From Quillaja saponaria (Eukaryota > Streptophyta > Magnoliopsida > Fabales > Quillajaceae), in NCBI GenBank assembly GCA_029379385.1, contig CM055618.1:940134-1004133 (forward strand): DNA of 64,000 bases, read 5' to 3'. Positions 11,305 through 23,559 of this stretch are shown here, in pieces. Below the pieces are notes generated by a model. The model worked only from the letters and a program-made list of their open reading frames with translations, was not told where the DNA came from and did no database searches. The position numbers and the translations under genes were made by a program. Each line of letters begins with the position of its first letter. Within the stretch, counting starts at the first letter, position 1.

Positions 11305-12159
11305 GTTTCAATTTATAATTTTGATCATTATGCTAAAATAATTAATTAATCCCTTGTTAATTATACCTTATTGGATTACTGATTATTATTTGGTCATGTA
11401 TCAAAGAAATTAATAATCATTGTTCTAATTCAACTTAATTATATATTCCCAAATGAATAGTGCTTGATAGTGTAAACCATATGTATATAAAAGAAAGAAA
11501 ATCACATGCTTTTAATAAGATAGGAAAGCTTCATATATTACTTATTTTAGGTGAAAGTGAAAGCACCACCGACTTAATAGGATAGAGGGTGATATATATA
11601 ATTGAGACTTGAAGAACACAATCCATTTTTGGTTTACAAGGTTTAAACAACAAGTTAAATAAAAGAGAAAACGTAGCACGTTGATAAAATTAAAATACAT
11701 GCAAATAATGAAAACAAATGTACCACAAAATCATGGCAGCTGGCAGATGTTGAAAGCTGAGTTAAATGACATGAGCCTCTGGTGGGAATCTTTGATGGCA
11801 GGTTTCGGTGGCAAACCATGAGCACTTATATTCGGTGATTTGGAAAGGTGAGTTATAGAGAAAAGAGGGAAAAGGAGAAAGGAAATTCGCAGGCTTGGTT
11901 CTACGTCTATCGTTGCAAACTGAGATACATTAAGTGGTAAATGTAGATAAGCTTGCAAAAAATGTCACCAAAATTACACTAGTATATGCGTCTACAAAAT
12001 AATATCAGCATTTGCAATCAAATATATTAAACCAGTATTTGCGTCTACTGTTATGCTGACAGAAATAGAGAAATTGCAAACGCATATACTGGTTAACTGC
12101 ATCTGCATATCAACGTATGTCAAAATGCAGACGCAGTAGTGTAATTTCTTGTAGTGTGG

Positions 12160-13693
12160 ATAACTTATTTAGAAGAAAAATTAGTGTTTATTTACAAATA
12201 GAATTGTGTCAGCAATGGGTTTTGTTATTTTTTTTTTGTTTTTCTTTTAAATCAAATTTTGTTGTAGATATTAAAAACCATTAGTACAAAAAGATGAATA
12301 ATTGAATGTATAGGTATTATATACATTTTTAGTTAAATTTTAAGAGAACACCATAAGGTTACTTAGGTTTTTAGCATAGTATAAATAGATATAAGTACAA
12401 AAGATTTTTTTTTTCCCCATTAAATGCTATTAAATGTTAAGTGCATATTTCTTGCACTAAAAATGACAAAATAATAATAATAATAATAATAATAATAGTA
12501 GTAGAAGTAGTAGTAATAATAAGAATAATATTTCACCACTAAATTCAAATAACATGAGAAATGGGGTTGCTTCTTGCTATCAATATATCAAACACCTTAT
12601 GAACTCGTTCAATATCACTACAAATAACATCTCCCTTTACTTAGGGAGCCTTCTCTAACATGGTCATGCCACCTACAGGAGTGCAACAAAACATACTTTT
12701 ATTTCAGATAAAAGTTAGATAGACACCTGGCTATTTGTCGAATTTAATTCATGTTATTGGCTTCTAATAAATTCAAGTTGCATTCATATTAGAAACTTAG
12801 CTATTGACCAAAAAATATGACAAGTTACAATCTACTGCACTTTGTGATCAAATTGACAGCTACATTCACCATCATAATTTCCTAGATTCATAGATGTCCC
12901 TGTTCTGTTTATTATCTTGTAGAAACTTTATAAAGTTATGCGTTTGAAAAAAAAAATTCATGAATGTTTAGATTTTAGAAAGCTTATGCATAAACGTCAC
13001 TAAAAAAAGAAATAGGAAAGCATTTATGGGCTACACTAACGAAAGGAGAAAATCAAAATTGAGGAGAGAAGGCAATTATGTTTATTATCTTGTCTTACTA
13101 CTATCTTTGTTTGAATTCAAAACATAATTTATCTTTTGTCTTTGTCTTTAATAATAACCTTCCAGACATTAGTAAAAATAAAAAAAATAAAAAAAATAAA
13201 AACTCTACATTGTGAGGTGGAGAAAATATTCAAAATTTTTATATTTCATCTTCAAAGCAATCCATCACAACAAGACCATTAGCTTCTGTCACACTAGTAA
13301 ATTATGTGGCTAGTATGGACAACATTATGCAACAACATTTGCTAAGTGTTACTTGCATATAACTAACACTTCTCTACCAATCTAAGGTCTAATCCATCCA
13401 ATTCTCAAAATAAAATTAACTTCAATTTCTTATCCTGATCCCCCTATCCAAGGGGATTCATCAGGGTTAGTTCAGAAAAACAATCCTCATATTTAGATTA
13501 TATAATCACATGTGGCACGAAATATTCTTCACATTATTATTATTATTATTATTTGTTATTTACTTTCTTTTTCTTCACATCAAACATGTCACATTGAATA
13601 TGTATAGATAAAAAATTGAAGCAATGCTTAAGAAAATATATTAGAAGAAAAAAACTCAAACTTACCTTAAAATTGAACTTTGGAAGGGGTTAT
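12160..13693. other. AT-rich intergenic DNA with trinucleotide microsatellites
   Basis: I see no gene. (AAT)n with TAG variants occupies about 12469-12530, and (ATT)n about 13531-13553. The rest is unassigned. Confidence 0.5.
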
Positions 13694-13843
13694 TGTTAGT
13701 GTACTAACATGCGAGGCCTATGTCCCTAGGTCCAATGTCCTCGAGCTTAGCAATATGGGTTGGGTTTAAAGAGTAGCGAGAATAAGGACCGAGGCCTTTT
13801 TTTGTATGGATTAGTGTTCTCGCCATCTTCAGCATTACGGGGC

Positions 13844-13852
13844 TCTATTTAT
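13844..13852 (-). promoter_or_regulatory. TATA box of the Gypsy LTR
   Basis: The minus strand reads TATAAATAG within GGGTTATAAATAGAGCCCC. It sits about 150 bp from the proposed LTR end, a normal spacing for R-U5. Confidence 0.6.
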
Positions 13853-13992
13853 AACCCAAAAGGTAGATGCCAGATGTCTTTCGATGAGTGGCTGAGGGGT
13901 TGATCGTATAGATCAATTAGGCCTGACCACATGTCAGCTCGCTAGTGGACGGGAGGCCAACCATGTCTCGAATGGCCACTGGGCAAGTCCAA

Positions 13993-16900
13993 TGTTATAA
14001 CCTAATAATTTAATGTACGTTATAGAATATTCGTATGTTGTTATGACCCTAACAACTCGGTACGTAATAATCGAGTTTTAGAAATAATGTGTAAAATTTT
14101 AGTTATAAAATTACAAACACAAATAAATTATGTAAGTAACAGTGCGATTAAATATCTTAGAACCTAATCACTTTGCGTATGTTTGGGATATGCTATGTAA
14201 ATCGTCGTAGTGGATTAAATAATCATATTTCATGAGTGAACTAAAATAAAAGATGGTTTGAATTTATGAATATATATACACTTGCAACCAAGATTAAATT
14301 TGAGTCTTAATTTAAAAAAAATATATATATATAAATTTTATTGAGGGATGTCAAGTGTGTAGATAAAAGAGTAAACTAGAAAATATATATGTACATATAT
14401 AAATAAATAAAAGAGTAAACTAGAAAATATAAACAAAATATATATATAAATATGTTATGTAATATGGACCACATAATGTAATTTTTGACTTCTTGACTTT
14501 GTAATTCATATTATTTTATTCTATTTTGTTTTTTTTTCCTTGCCTTAGCTTGCTTGGCCGTTTCTGGCTTCCTTATTTTTTTGTCTCCACCGCCTCTGCT
14601 CTTGTTGACCTCCCCTGTTTCTATCTTTATAATTTCCTTGCTGGCCGAAACTTCTAGCCCTCCTTTTTTGCTTGTGCAACTTCATTCCTCCTTGCTTGTA
14701 GCCGTGTATATGTGTGTGAGCCAACTGCAGCCAAGGTCAGTCCACAACAGCTCTGTTTTAGCAGCCAACCTTTTCCTCTCATCTCCTAGCTACCCTTTTA
14801 CCATTGAGTTCTTGTTCTAGTAGTTGTAGCAGTAGCTTGGCTAAGAGACTCAATTGCTACCAGCAGTAGCTTCCTCCTTTCCGTGCAGCTTTGTCCAACC
14901 TCTGCTCCTGGCACTTTGACTTGGTGGTTGAGATAGGAGGGTTCTTGAGGTGGTGGTGGCTAGGAGCACCTTTGCTGCACGCTGATTTTCTTCAAGCAGC
15001 AGTAGCCTCTTTGTCTTTTGATGGTAAATCTTCTAGCTTAGAATCCTAATTCTTTTGATGTTTGTGATTGTTTGATAACTTAGGCTTAGGGATTAAGGAA
15101 ATGTTAGATGAAAATTTAGGAACAAAGGGTGATAATGGCGTCTAAGTGGTTAAAGGAAAGGACGACCCTGAATTTAGTTGAATGGATGTTGGAATGATAT
15201 AATTCAAACTCTTGATTAATTTGTAAATAACTAAACCAACTTTAGATTTAGTATTTGAAATATGAGTAATGTTGAAATTATGGATTAGTATTAATTTTCT
15301 TGGTATGTAAATCTATAGATATACATACATATTAAGTGAAATAATTTATGCACCCTAGGTATTTGATAAAATGTCTATAAGAAAATTTATTTGAGTATAA
15401 TGAATAGAACTTGGCAGATTTCGTGGGTGAAAGAAATTCATTAATTCGAAAGTCTTCGGGGCTGAATTAAATTAAGAGTATAAAAGATAAAATGTAGCTT
15501 ATAGTCTTAAAATATTGTCCGCAAAATTTCATAGCTTGGTTCCAAATATATTGTGAGTTATAGGTGTTAAACTCGGGCTAGGTCAAGCAGGATTCGGAGT
15601 GCCCTGTTTTTTGTTCATGTAAGAAATTGAGTGGGTTCATGACAGATTTTAGGAAAAGTTTCTAAATAATAAAGATATATATATATTTGTCTATTAATAA
15701 ATCCAACAAATGAAATTAGATTTGGTTTTTTCTAGAGAAAGTTATGTTCAATTAACTAAGGTAAGGTCAAAGCTGTCAAAAATCCTGCATGTGGTAGAAT
15801 TTGTTGCAACTTCAAATAATAAACTGTATTGATATAGAAATCTAAAAATTACAAATGATATACCATTCGAAAGCTACATGTGTCTAGTATTTTATAAATT
15901 TTATGAAACTGGATTCGGAGTTTCCTAAAGAAAAATATAACCATTAAAGTGGACACTGATCCAAACCCCAAATTTGGACAGTTTCAACATCTCTAACTCA
16001 CTAAGTGCTTTCTATATTTTCCAATGGTTTCTTTTACCCTATGTATTGTCAATAAATTTCAAATGTCTCTTTAATATTAATCTTATCATGTAAAGTCCAA
16101 TTCTTATTAATTAGCATGTAGTAGCTTAATGGAAAACTTCATAAAGAAACCTATACAAGTTGAGATATAAACCTAGAAATTAAAATATTATAACAATAAT
16201 GTTTATGAACTAAGCATTATTTGGAAATATGAATTTCAGTTCCGAATTCTAATGTGGACCGATGAGACGCGTGGACGCAAATGTGAGTGACGAGTGGAAT
16301 CGGTTTTAGGTGAGTGGTTAATTGCTGATTTTAGGGGCTAGATTTGTAGTTGTATGTTTATTTGAATATGCATGATATATGGAAATTAGGTAAGTAGTGG
16401 ACTTTAGTAATTTATTTAAATTATGTTGATTTGACATTGATTGTTGTGTGGACATTGGTTGTGGTTGATAAGGGCCAACAAAGTGAGATTTTTATGAAAA
16501 TTGATTTTTAATTTCGAAAGTAAAAATCCAGGTCTACCTAGGATGTTCCGATTTAAAAATCATAAGAAAATTCTAATTCTGATAAGTGTTTTTTTTCTTA
16601 AATTGAGTGCCCAGCCTCGGTGGGATGGATTGTGTACAGAGATTAATTTGTTGTGCAGGGGCGTAAATGCCCGGTAGGGAGCGATAATGTTGTGCGGGGC
16701 TAGGTCACTCGTTGACCTTTTGATTGCGTTGTGTGATATTGTTGCGCTGACTTAAATTGTGATTTTGTGTTTAGTATGAATTGTGAAACTTACAATGTGT
16801 ACGTGTAATGTAAAATGTTATGTGAATCATGTTACATGATGTTAATATATGTATATTATACGTTTGTGTTGAGTGATACTAGTACCCTTTGGGTACGATT

Positions 16901-17422
16901 TTTCACTCACGGGGTACGTAGAAATCACCCTTTTCTCGTGGTTATATTATTTTAGTAGCAGGACCTTAAAAGAAGTTAACCACTAATACGAGGTTTTGCT
17001 AAGGATTTGATGACAAGGTATGCCTCGGAATCTCATACTTGGAGTTAAGGATGAAAGTTTGCAATCACATTAGCACTGTGGGTGTCAAATGTGGTATGAT
17101 AATATTCTAGTACTTGTTTTGTTGATGGTATGAACGGAACAGAGCTCCTTATTGTCTTTGTATTGTGTTGAGTAATAAAAAAAGTTTACAGGATTGTATT
17201 TTAAGGCATGTTCCATATTGTAAGGGACCTCCGCCAAAATTTTCAGTAAGTTGTGATTTGTTGTAATCAACAAGTTTTTTAATGTTAACTTTTGTCTTTA
17301 TAATTTCTTGGTTTTATTCATTGGTGAGTCAAGAGTCTTAGTCGTTCCTTTATTTGAGTCAGGGTTACGAAGGTTTGGTTACCATTCCTCCTGCCAGTCA
17401 TGCCTCCATGAGGGGTGTGACA
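13993..17422 (+). mobile_element. Solo LTR of the long-LTR family (copy B)
   Basis: The repeat starts TGTTATAACC and ends GGGGTGTGACA (TG..CA). It is flanked by a perfect 5-bp target duplication TCCAA at 13988-13992 and 17423-17427. At 3,430 bp with no primer-binding site or internal domain, it is a solo LTR left by recombination between two LTRs. It matches copies A (1315-3560) and C (8160-8678). It contains no recognisable gene. The 88-codon frame at 14554-14820 is low-complexity and probably chance. The last ~500 bp are the best conserved across the three copies. Confidence 0.9.
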
Positions 17423-17766
17423 TCCAAAGTGTACTTACACTAGTCGCCCCAAGAAAGTGCTCGGGGGTTGGGTTCCGAGCTCATTGGTCTATTTGTGTCT
17501 CTAACTTGGTCTTGTTTAATCTCAAGAGGTGGACAAGATCAGCTTGCATGTTTGTATATGATTTCCTATGCTAACTTTAAGTGTGCAAAAAATGAAAGGT
17601 CACTTATTAATGTGGCATTAATGCCCTATGCCTTAGGCTGACAGAACCTAGGCAGCCGTAAATGCATGGTGGCTGGGGTGCTTAGAGACAGAGATGGGCT
17701 ACCATACTCTTGCCACATGGTACGCGTGGATAAGGCACGTTGATCGAGGAGAATTTAAAGGAAGTG

Positions 17767-17774
17767 TATATAAA
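17767..17774 (+). promoter_or_regulatory. TATA box for the antisense gene of the Gypsy element
   Basis: TATATAAA sits in AAGTGTATATAAACAGAGAG on the plus strand, just outside the LTR. The first predicted exon begins about 150 bp downstream. Confidence 0.5.
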
Positions 17775-17799
17775 CAGAGAGCCAAGGAGTTCCATTTTT

Positions 17800-19954
17800 A
17801 CTTTTTCCTTACTCATAGTGAAGCTCTACCAAATCGTCAGTGCACATCCAATATACTTTGACAAGCTCATTCTTGACCCTACTTCTTTTGCTCATAGGTA
17901 TTCCCTTTTTCTTTCTTTATTAATGTGAACCACTTCTTCTAGGTCTCGACCATCCATTTCCAGTAGTTCACACTCTGGGAGGACGGTATTTGACCCTTTT
18001 AAGCTCTCACCTTCAAACCAAAGTCAACACTTAGGTGTAGGTATTATAAAAAGGGCTAGGGGTGGTCGAGATAGTCCTGTAGAGATATCTTCTGATTCAA
18101 CAAGTGATTCAACAAGTAATTCATCCTAGCACTTAATTGAATCAGATGAGTTTATTGCTGATTAAGATGCTCTTGAAGACACCACCACCATGTATAGTTA
18201 TCCTAGCACCCTTAGTGATTCTTGCCTTCAGTTCATTCTAGATAAGTACTATACTAATCTTGCGGTCGAGGTGGAATTCAGTATACCTGAAGCCTCCAGC
18301 GCGGCCCAGTCTCTTAATGATTTTGTCTGTCTACATGATCTTTTTATTAAGGTCGGTCTGCAGTTTCCTTTTTCCCTTTTTCTTGTTTGCCTATGTATTT
18401 CTTTTAGCATCTGTCCTGCCCTAATAGTACCAAACAAGATGAGATTTATTCTCGCCTATATTTCCATTTGCATTAACCATAACATTCCTTTATCTCTTAC
18501 TGTTTTTAGGCACCTGTTCCAACTTAAAGTCCATCCTAACTTTGGTTAGGGTTGTGTCTCTAGCTGGGACAAAATCTATATGGGTCATCCTGATAATAAC
18601 AGAAGGTGGAAACCCAATCCTTAACTCTTTCCAAGCTAGCCCACGAGTGGGGTTGAATCAACGAGCCACTATATGAGGGACCTGTCCTTAACTTCAAACA
18701 AATAAATTGGTTATAACGACCTTTCAGAGGGACGAGGAAGAATGATTGTTTGATCTGAACGTCTACCTGGACAGGTCTCACTTGAGAGGAGCTAAGCTCA
18801 TCCTCGAGGATGATAGTGAGCCCCGATCTATTTCTTGATTATTTATCTTGCTAAGTCTTATTAAGTATCTGACAAATACATTTATCTTGCAGTAATGGCC
18901 CCGGCCAGACTATCTCACACTGAGATTAAAGCAGCCAGGAGCAGGAAGCGATAGAAAATAACTCTGTCAAAGAGGGCAGGCACCTCCCGATCATCAATCG
19001 AGCCCATTCACCCCGACCCTTCAACGCCCATAACACAAGTGTCCTCAACAAGTGCCCCTTCGCTAGTAATGGGAGTCTCTCAAAGGGTGGGAAAATGGCC
19101 CATGCATGTTGTTGCCTAGACTCTTAGGGTAATAGGTGCGACTTCTGTCCCTCCTCCTCAGTCACGCTAAAGCAGACTTATTGGTGACGAGGAAAGCGAC
19201 GTCCCTTAGAGCAACTGACGAGCCTAAGTCTACTACCTATGACCATCGAAGAATTCTTCGGGACCTCCAAGAAGTACATGGAGAAAGTGTGCAAGGGTAA
19301 TTAAATTGTAGATTGGGGAAGTACATTGCCTGGAGATAAGATGGAGATGATGCAGAGCCCTTCATAAACCATAGTTATGAAGAGTCTGGAGTATGCTGTA
19401 AAGGTAAAAAGATTCACCTTGTTAAATATGCTTCACTTGGTTTTGTACTAACCTTTTACTTTTAAACAGAGCACACAATGGATCGCGAGGCAGTGCCACT
19501 CTTTCTTTCATAATATAAAAGGACGAGGCCGTAGGCAAAATGAGAAAGCTCCATGAAGAACTAAAGCACACCTCAGCCTTGCTCACTGCCTCAAAGACTA
19601 AAGCTATGCAATTCATGAAAGAAAGAGATGACTCTCGAGTTGACTGCAAGGCTATCCAGCAGGTAAAACATGACCAAAAGAAGATAAAGGACAAGGAAGA
19701 TTGCTAATATGGCTTAGAAATTGGCTGAGGCCAAGGCTAAGACTAGTCAACTGGTCGAGGGAGCTCGTCGGGCCGCAGTGGCAAGCTACCTTAATCCTGA
19801 TGAATACCGATCATTGTTTGATAAAGAAGCCTAAACGTATTACGATGATGGGTACATCGCCTACAAAGACGATGTGGTGATGATCGAGCCAGACTTTCTT
19901 ATGGAATGTTTGAAGCTTTCTCCACCCTTCGAGGCAGACGACACCGGTAACTAG
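17800..19954 (+). pseudogene. Antisense gene of the Gypsy element (Transposase_28-like)
   Basis: Plus-strand coding remains lie antisense to the element's pol. A short leader is followed by GTATTC..TTCTAG (a possible intron, about 17899-17941), then a Ser-rich stretch. The segment at 18190-18549 contains K-V-G-L-Q-F-P-F-S. That resembles the G-L-R-F-P-L hallmark of 'putative gypsy type transposon' proteins (Pfam PF04195, Transposase_28). A second likely intron ends TTTATCTTGCAG at about 18893. The last part, about 19440-19954, is Lys/Glu-rich and probably coiled coil, with Y-L-N-P-D-E-Y and an acidic end. Stops near 18127, 18165, 18549, 18951 and others break it. Tat-lineage Gypsy elements are known to carry such extra antisense frames between pol and the 3' LTR, and the position fits exactly. 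The domain call is by eye. Confidence 0.55.
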
Positions 19955-20184
19955 ACAAACCAGCGTGCTACTGAGGAGTTGCCTGCAGAAGATGATCCCA
20001 TGGAGAGTCATCCTGAGCAAGAGAGCATGGTGATTAATATAATTCAGAATAAATGTTATTTTGTGCACGATAACAATATTTCAAATTTTGAAATTGGTTT
20101 GTAATGAATATTTTAATTGTTGAATGGTATTTATGTTTGAATTTATGGTATGCATAATTTTAGTTTGCTTGGTATGGAACAATC

Positions 20185-20505
20185 CTGTCCTCTAAGAAAG
20201 TTACCCTACTGTCCGAGCACTTCCTTGGCTTCAAGGGGTAACTACAAACAAGTGTCTTCCTCGGATGCCTCATTTAGCTGGGTGGAGACTTTCCATCTGA
20301 GGATTTTATTAGCCTCAAGGGGAATTAGTTATTTACAAACAAGACAGCTCCTTCCTTGGGTGCCTTATTTGGCTGGGTTAGTGCCTTTTGTCTGAGGACT
20401 TATTGGCCTCGAGGGGACTTGACCGTTTACAAACATGTCGGTGCCTCATTCAGGCTCCTTGTTTGGCTGGGTTGGTGCCCACTGTCATAGGACTTACTAG
20501 GTCAA
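20185..20505. repeat. ~102-bp tandem repeats between integrase and antisense gene
   Basis: About three degenerate units start near 20258 and 20360, with partial copies on both sides. Each contains TTTGGCTGGGT or a variant, CTGAGGA, GCCTC(A/G)AGGGG and TTTACAAACA. Confidence 0.75.
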
Positions 20506-20599
20506 CCTATGGAATTATGTGGTGTAATGTGTGAAAGTTTTGCTTATGATTAATCAAAAAAGGTTGACAAAAACAAACACTATGGTTGACCAGAAAAAA

Positions 20600-21860
20600 T
20601 TCTAGCAGGGATGTCGTCCTTCCTTATGTCTTTTACTGATAATATTTGCGTAGATGCTCCTCGTTGAAGGTTTTGGGCTGAGTATGACCATATTTATCTT
20701 GTAATTTATAAGTGTGGTCTTTAGCCAAAATGTCAATGACCAAGTGTGGTCCCTCCTATCTTCATTTGAATTTTCCCACAGAATCCTCGACATCAATAAA
20801 ACTATTTAAGCGTATCACTAAATCACCTTTTTTGAAAGATTTCACTTTTACCTTTGAATCAAAATACTTAGCTGCCCGTTATTGGTACAAAGTAGTCCTA
20901 GTTTGGGCGATCTCCTACACTTCTTCCAACAAGTCTAGGTTAGCTCTTAGACCTCGTTCATTCTGTTAAAAATCAAACTGCACAATCCTGTGAGAGAGAA
21001 TACCAATCTCTAGTGGGATGATTGCCTCAGTCTCACAAGCCAAAGAGAAAGGAGATTCTCCGGTCATCGTTCTAATCATGGTTCTGTAAGACCAAAGTAC
21101 ATGGTGTAGCTTATCTTCCTAGTTCAAGCGTTCATGATCTAATTTTTTAGTCAAACCCTCCATTATTGCTTTGTCAGTCGCTTCTGCTTAGCCATTCGAC
21201 TGAGGGTATCCAATAGAGGAAAATCGATTGTTAATGCCTAGCTCCTAGTACCAACTCTTCATAAGGTTGACAATCGAATTGAGGGTCGTGGTCAGGGATG
21301 ATTACATTAGGGATTCTGAACTGGCATACCATATTTTTCCATAAAAATTTAATTGTCACGCCTGCCGTCATAAAGCAAGTTGGCACAGCCTCAACCCATT
21401 TAATGAAGTAATCCACAACTACAAACAAATATTTCTTCTGTTTCCTGTGCTTACCTTGAGAAAAAGGTCCCAGGATATCCAGCCTTTATACTGCAAATAG
21501 CCACGGGCAAGAGATTGGGCAAAGAGGATTAGACAGTAATCTTTGTACTCTGGAAGTTTGTTGGCAACTATCACAGTGTTTGACCAGGTATTGACAGTCT
21601 TTGAGGATGGTTGGCCAATAGTATTCTGCCCTCAAGATCTTATGTGAGAGTCTGCGGCCACCTATATGCGAGCCGCACACTCCTTCATGGACCTCGGCCA
21701 TTGTATAAGAAGCTTCTTTTAGTCTAAGGCATTTTAGAAGTGGCAAAGTGTGCAACCTTCGATAAAGCTTATCATGCCAAATGACGTATTTGGACGACCT
21801 TCTTACGACAGCACGAGCTTCTTTACTCTCACTTGGGAGTATGTCAAACTTCTAGTAGTT
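20600..21860 (-). pseudogene. Ty3/Gypsy integrase fragment
   Basis: The minus-strand frame at 21755-21486 carries the integrase zinc-binding module: H-E-G-V-C-G-S-H, then Y-Y-W-P-T and H-C-D-S-C-Q (HHCC). The next frame, 21428-21231, begins the catalytic core with V-V-D-Y-F-I-K-W-V-E-A and a second Asp in I-P-D-H-D-P-Q-F. The usual first-Asp block is present but changed: R-L-D-I-L-G-P-F follows a stop at about 21490. The C-terminal part from 21230 down to about 20600 is full of stops, although N-R-Y-type and Lys-rich traces remain. Protease, reverse transcriptase, RNase H, gag and the 5' LTR are absent to the right of 21860. The H-V/I-G-G-R and Y-Y-W-P-T style suggests the Tat branch. Confidence 0.8.
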
Positions 21861-21864
21861 ATTA

Positions 21865-22320
21865 ATGGGATCATACCAATTAGTCTCGGGGTTTAAAGGA
21901 AGTTTATGTATAAAAATAAAAGTAAAGTGTTTTTACAACCAAACATTGATTGACCTAGGGCTTCCCCGTCTTGAATCTTCATTATTTTACAAATTTAAAA
22001 GAAGTTTATGTATAATTCAAAATGTAATAAACATTTTATGTAATCTATAGTATGATATATAATTATTATCCAAGAAATTTAAATCTTGGACTTCTCAAAT
22101 GAAATAATAACTGAATTACTACTAAAACAACTTAAATATTTGTTACATTAACTCAAACAAATTATAGCCATATACTAAATCTTAATTGAAATAAGAAAAA
22201 TAAAAAATTACTAGCTTTAGTTTTTTTTTTTTTTTCTTTGGTATTATTACAAGTATCCTCACACCCACTAAATCTTGATTAAAATAAGAAAAATAAAAAT
22301 TTACTAGTTTTAGTTTTATT
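21865..22320. repeat. AT-rich spacer with a 93-bp tandem duplication
   Basis: Two copies start with CTAAATCTT at about 22175 and 22268. Both continue through ATAAGAAAAATAAAAA, ACTAG(C/T)TTTAGTTTT, a T-run, GGTATT and ACAAGTA. The second copy runs into the SINE. The 3'-end-like tail in the first copy suggests that the SINE tail itself was duplicated. Confidence 0.6.
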
Positions 22321-22487
22321 TTTTACTTTTTTTTTGTGGTATTCTCACAAGTAGAGCCAGATCTCGTTTGGAGGATCAGAGAGTTAAAGGTTTGTCCCCC
22401 TCCCCAAGTGGCGACTCAGGAACTCGAACCTTTCATCCAGCCTTGGGATGAAACACCTCTTACCATGCCATCCAACCAACTTTGGGT
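22321..22487 (-). mobile_element. tRNA-derived SINE
   Basis: On the minus strand, an A box-like TGGCATGGTAAGAGG (22456-22470) is followed 26 bases later by a B box-like GGTTCGAGTTCC (22419-22430), as in RNA polymerase III promoters. The minus-strand 3' end is CAAAAAAAAAGTAAAA. The element is bracketed by a direct repeat TAGTTTTAGTT (about 22304-22314 and 22488-22498), a probable target duplication. It has no coding capacity. Confidence 0.75.
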
Positions 22488-22499
22488 TAGTTTTAGTTA

Positions 22500-23559
22500 T
22501 TCAAGTGACTAGCAATTTTTATTTTTCCACATGAAATTTTTTATCCAAAAGTCCAAATGCACTATAAAGGAAAAAAAAAAAACCATTTAAAATAAAAATA
22601 AGATATTAATAAAATTTTGACAAAGTAATTAGTTTTTAAATAATCAAAAATTGCCTAAAATGTTTAAATAAATTTCATAGTTTTACATTTCATAATCTAC
22701 TAAATTGACATAGAATTTTTGAAATTCAAAACATGTATAAAATAAAAATGTAAAATTAAATTTGTATGGAGAAAATAAATTTTGAATTTTCAGTCACCAT
22801 AGATGGAAAAATTGAAAACCTTTCAATTTCAAAATCTTACATAACATAATAAAAAAAATTAAATAATTTTATCGTACGTAGGAAAAAAATTAATGAATAA
22901 AGTCAGATTAAGAAAAAAATGGGTGAAAGATTCACTAGCAGTAAGAAAAAGAAATTATTTAAAAAAAAATAAAATAATCTTTTTCGTTAACACACAAAAG
23001 TATTAATGAGATAAAAAAACATGGTTCAAAAGTAAGTTTAAATAGAGTTTTTAATTTGGTTGGTTGCAGAAGTGTGGTAAGCTTAAATAAAATTTACCAC
23101 AATAAACTTTATATTAAAAATTAATTTAAAATAAACTTTTAGAAAAGAAAAAAATTAAAATAATTCTCAATATAAAATTTTATTTTATAAGTTCATCTTT
23201 TAGATTCAATATGAAAACTCAAAATAAAAAAAAATAAAAAAAATAGTATTTTGAAGTGCCATTGTTTACAATAATCTAATAAAAGATATTCTCACAAAAC
23301 AAATATCAAATATAAATATTTTAAAGATAATTTAATTTAAAATAAAATAAATATATATATTAATCTGTGTATCGCACATATACTGGTTCATACCAGTATA
23401 CCTTAAATTTTTTAGTCCTCTACTAACAGAAAAGCCTTAGTTTGCATGTTCATTACCTAATCCTTTATTGTCTTAGTAGTTTGTCATTTTGTCAACTAAT
23501 CTTTCTTCTTTTTTTAGTACGGGGACTCACAGTTATGACGATAGCCGCTTAGATTTACC
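22500..23559. other. AT-rich intergenic DNA upstream of the P450 copy
   Basis: Poly-A/T-rich with no gene seen. It is probably spacer left of the duplication unit. Confidence 0.45.

Larger units (their letters stand above)
9079..12156. mobile_element. Non-autonomous CACTA (En/Spm) transposon
   Basis: The element starts CACTACAAGAAAAACAG and ends TTTCTTGTAGTG, a 12-bp terminal inverted repeat (CACTACAAGAAA). It is flanked by a perfect 3-bp target duplication TGG (9076-9078 and 12157-12159), as expected of the superfamily. Short motifs recur near both ends in either orientation: GCAGACGC, GCGTCTAC, GTAGACATAG, TTTGC. They look like the subterminal transposase-binding repeats of this class. Within 3,078 bp I find no transposase frame, so it must rely on another element. 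The 75-codon frame at 11731-11958 (-) has no domain I recognise. Confidence 0.9.
13694..17760 (-). mobile_element. 3' LTR of a Gypsy element, split by a solo LTR
   Basis: The two halves, 13694-13992 and 17423 to about 17760, share GC-richer composition and CTCGAGG-type motifs with the Gypsy sequence to the right. On the minus strand a canonical TATAAATAGAGCCCC lies at 13838-13852, fixing LTR orientation. The likely LTR end reads CTAACA at 13694 (TG on the plus strand). Pol remains at 20600-21860 are on the same strand, so this is the 3' LTR. The right edge is uncertain: it lies between 17423 and the antisense promoter near 17767. Confidence 0.6.

Noticed and set aside
14554..14820. 88-codon frame inside the solo LTR
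   Set aside because: Ser/Leu-rich translation of a pyrimidine-rich stretch, with no match to retroelement proteins. Solo LTRs are not expected to code.
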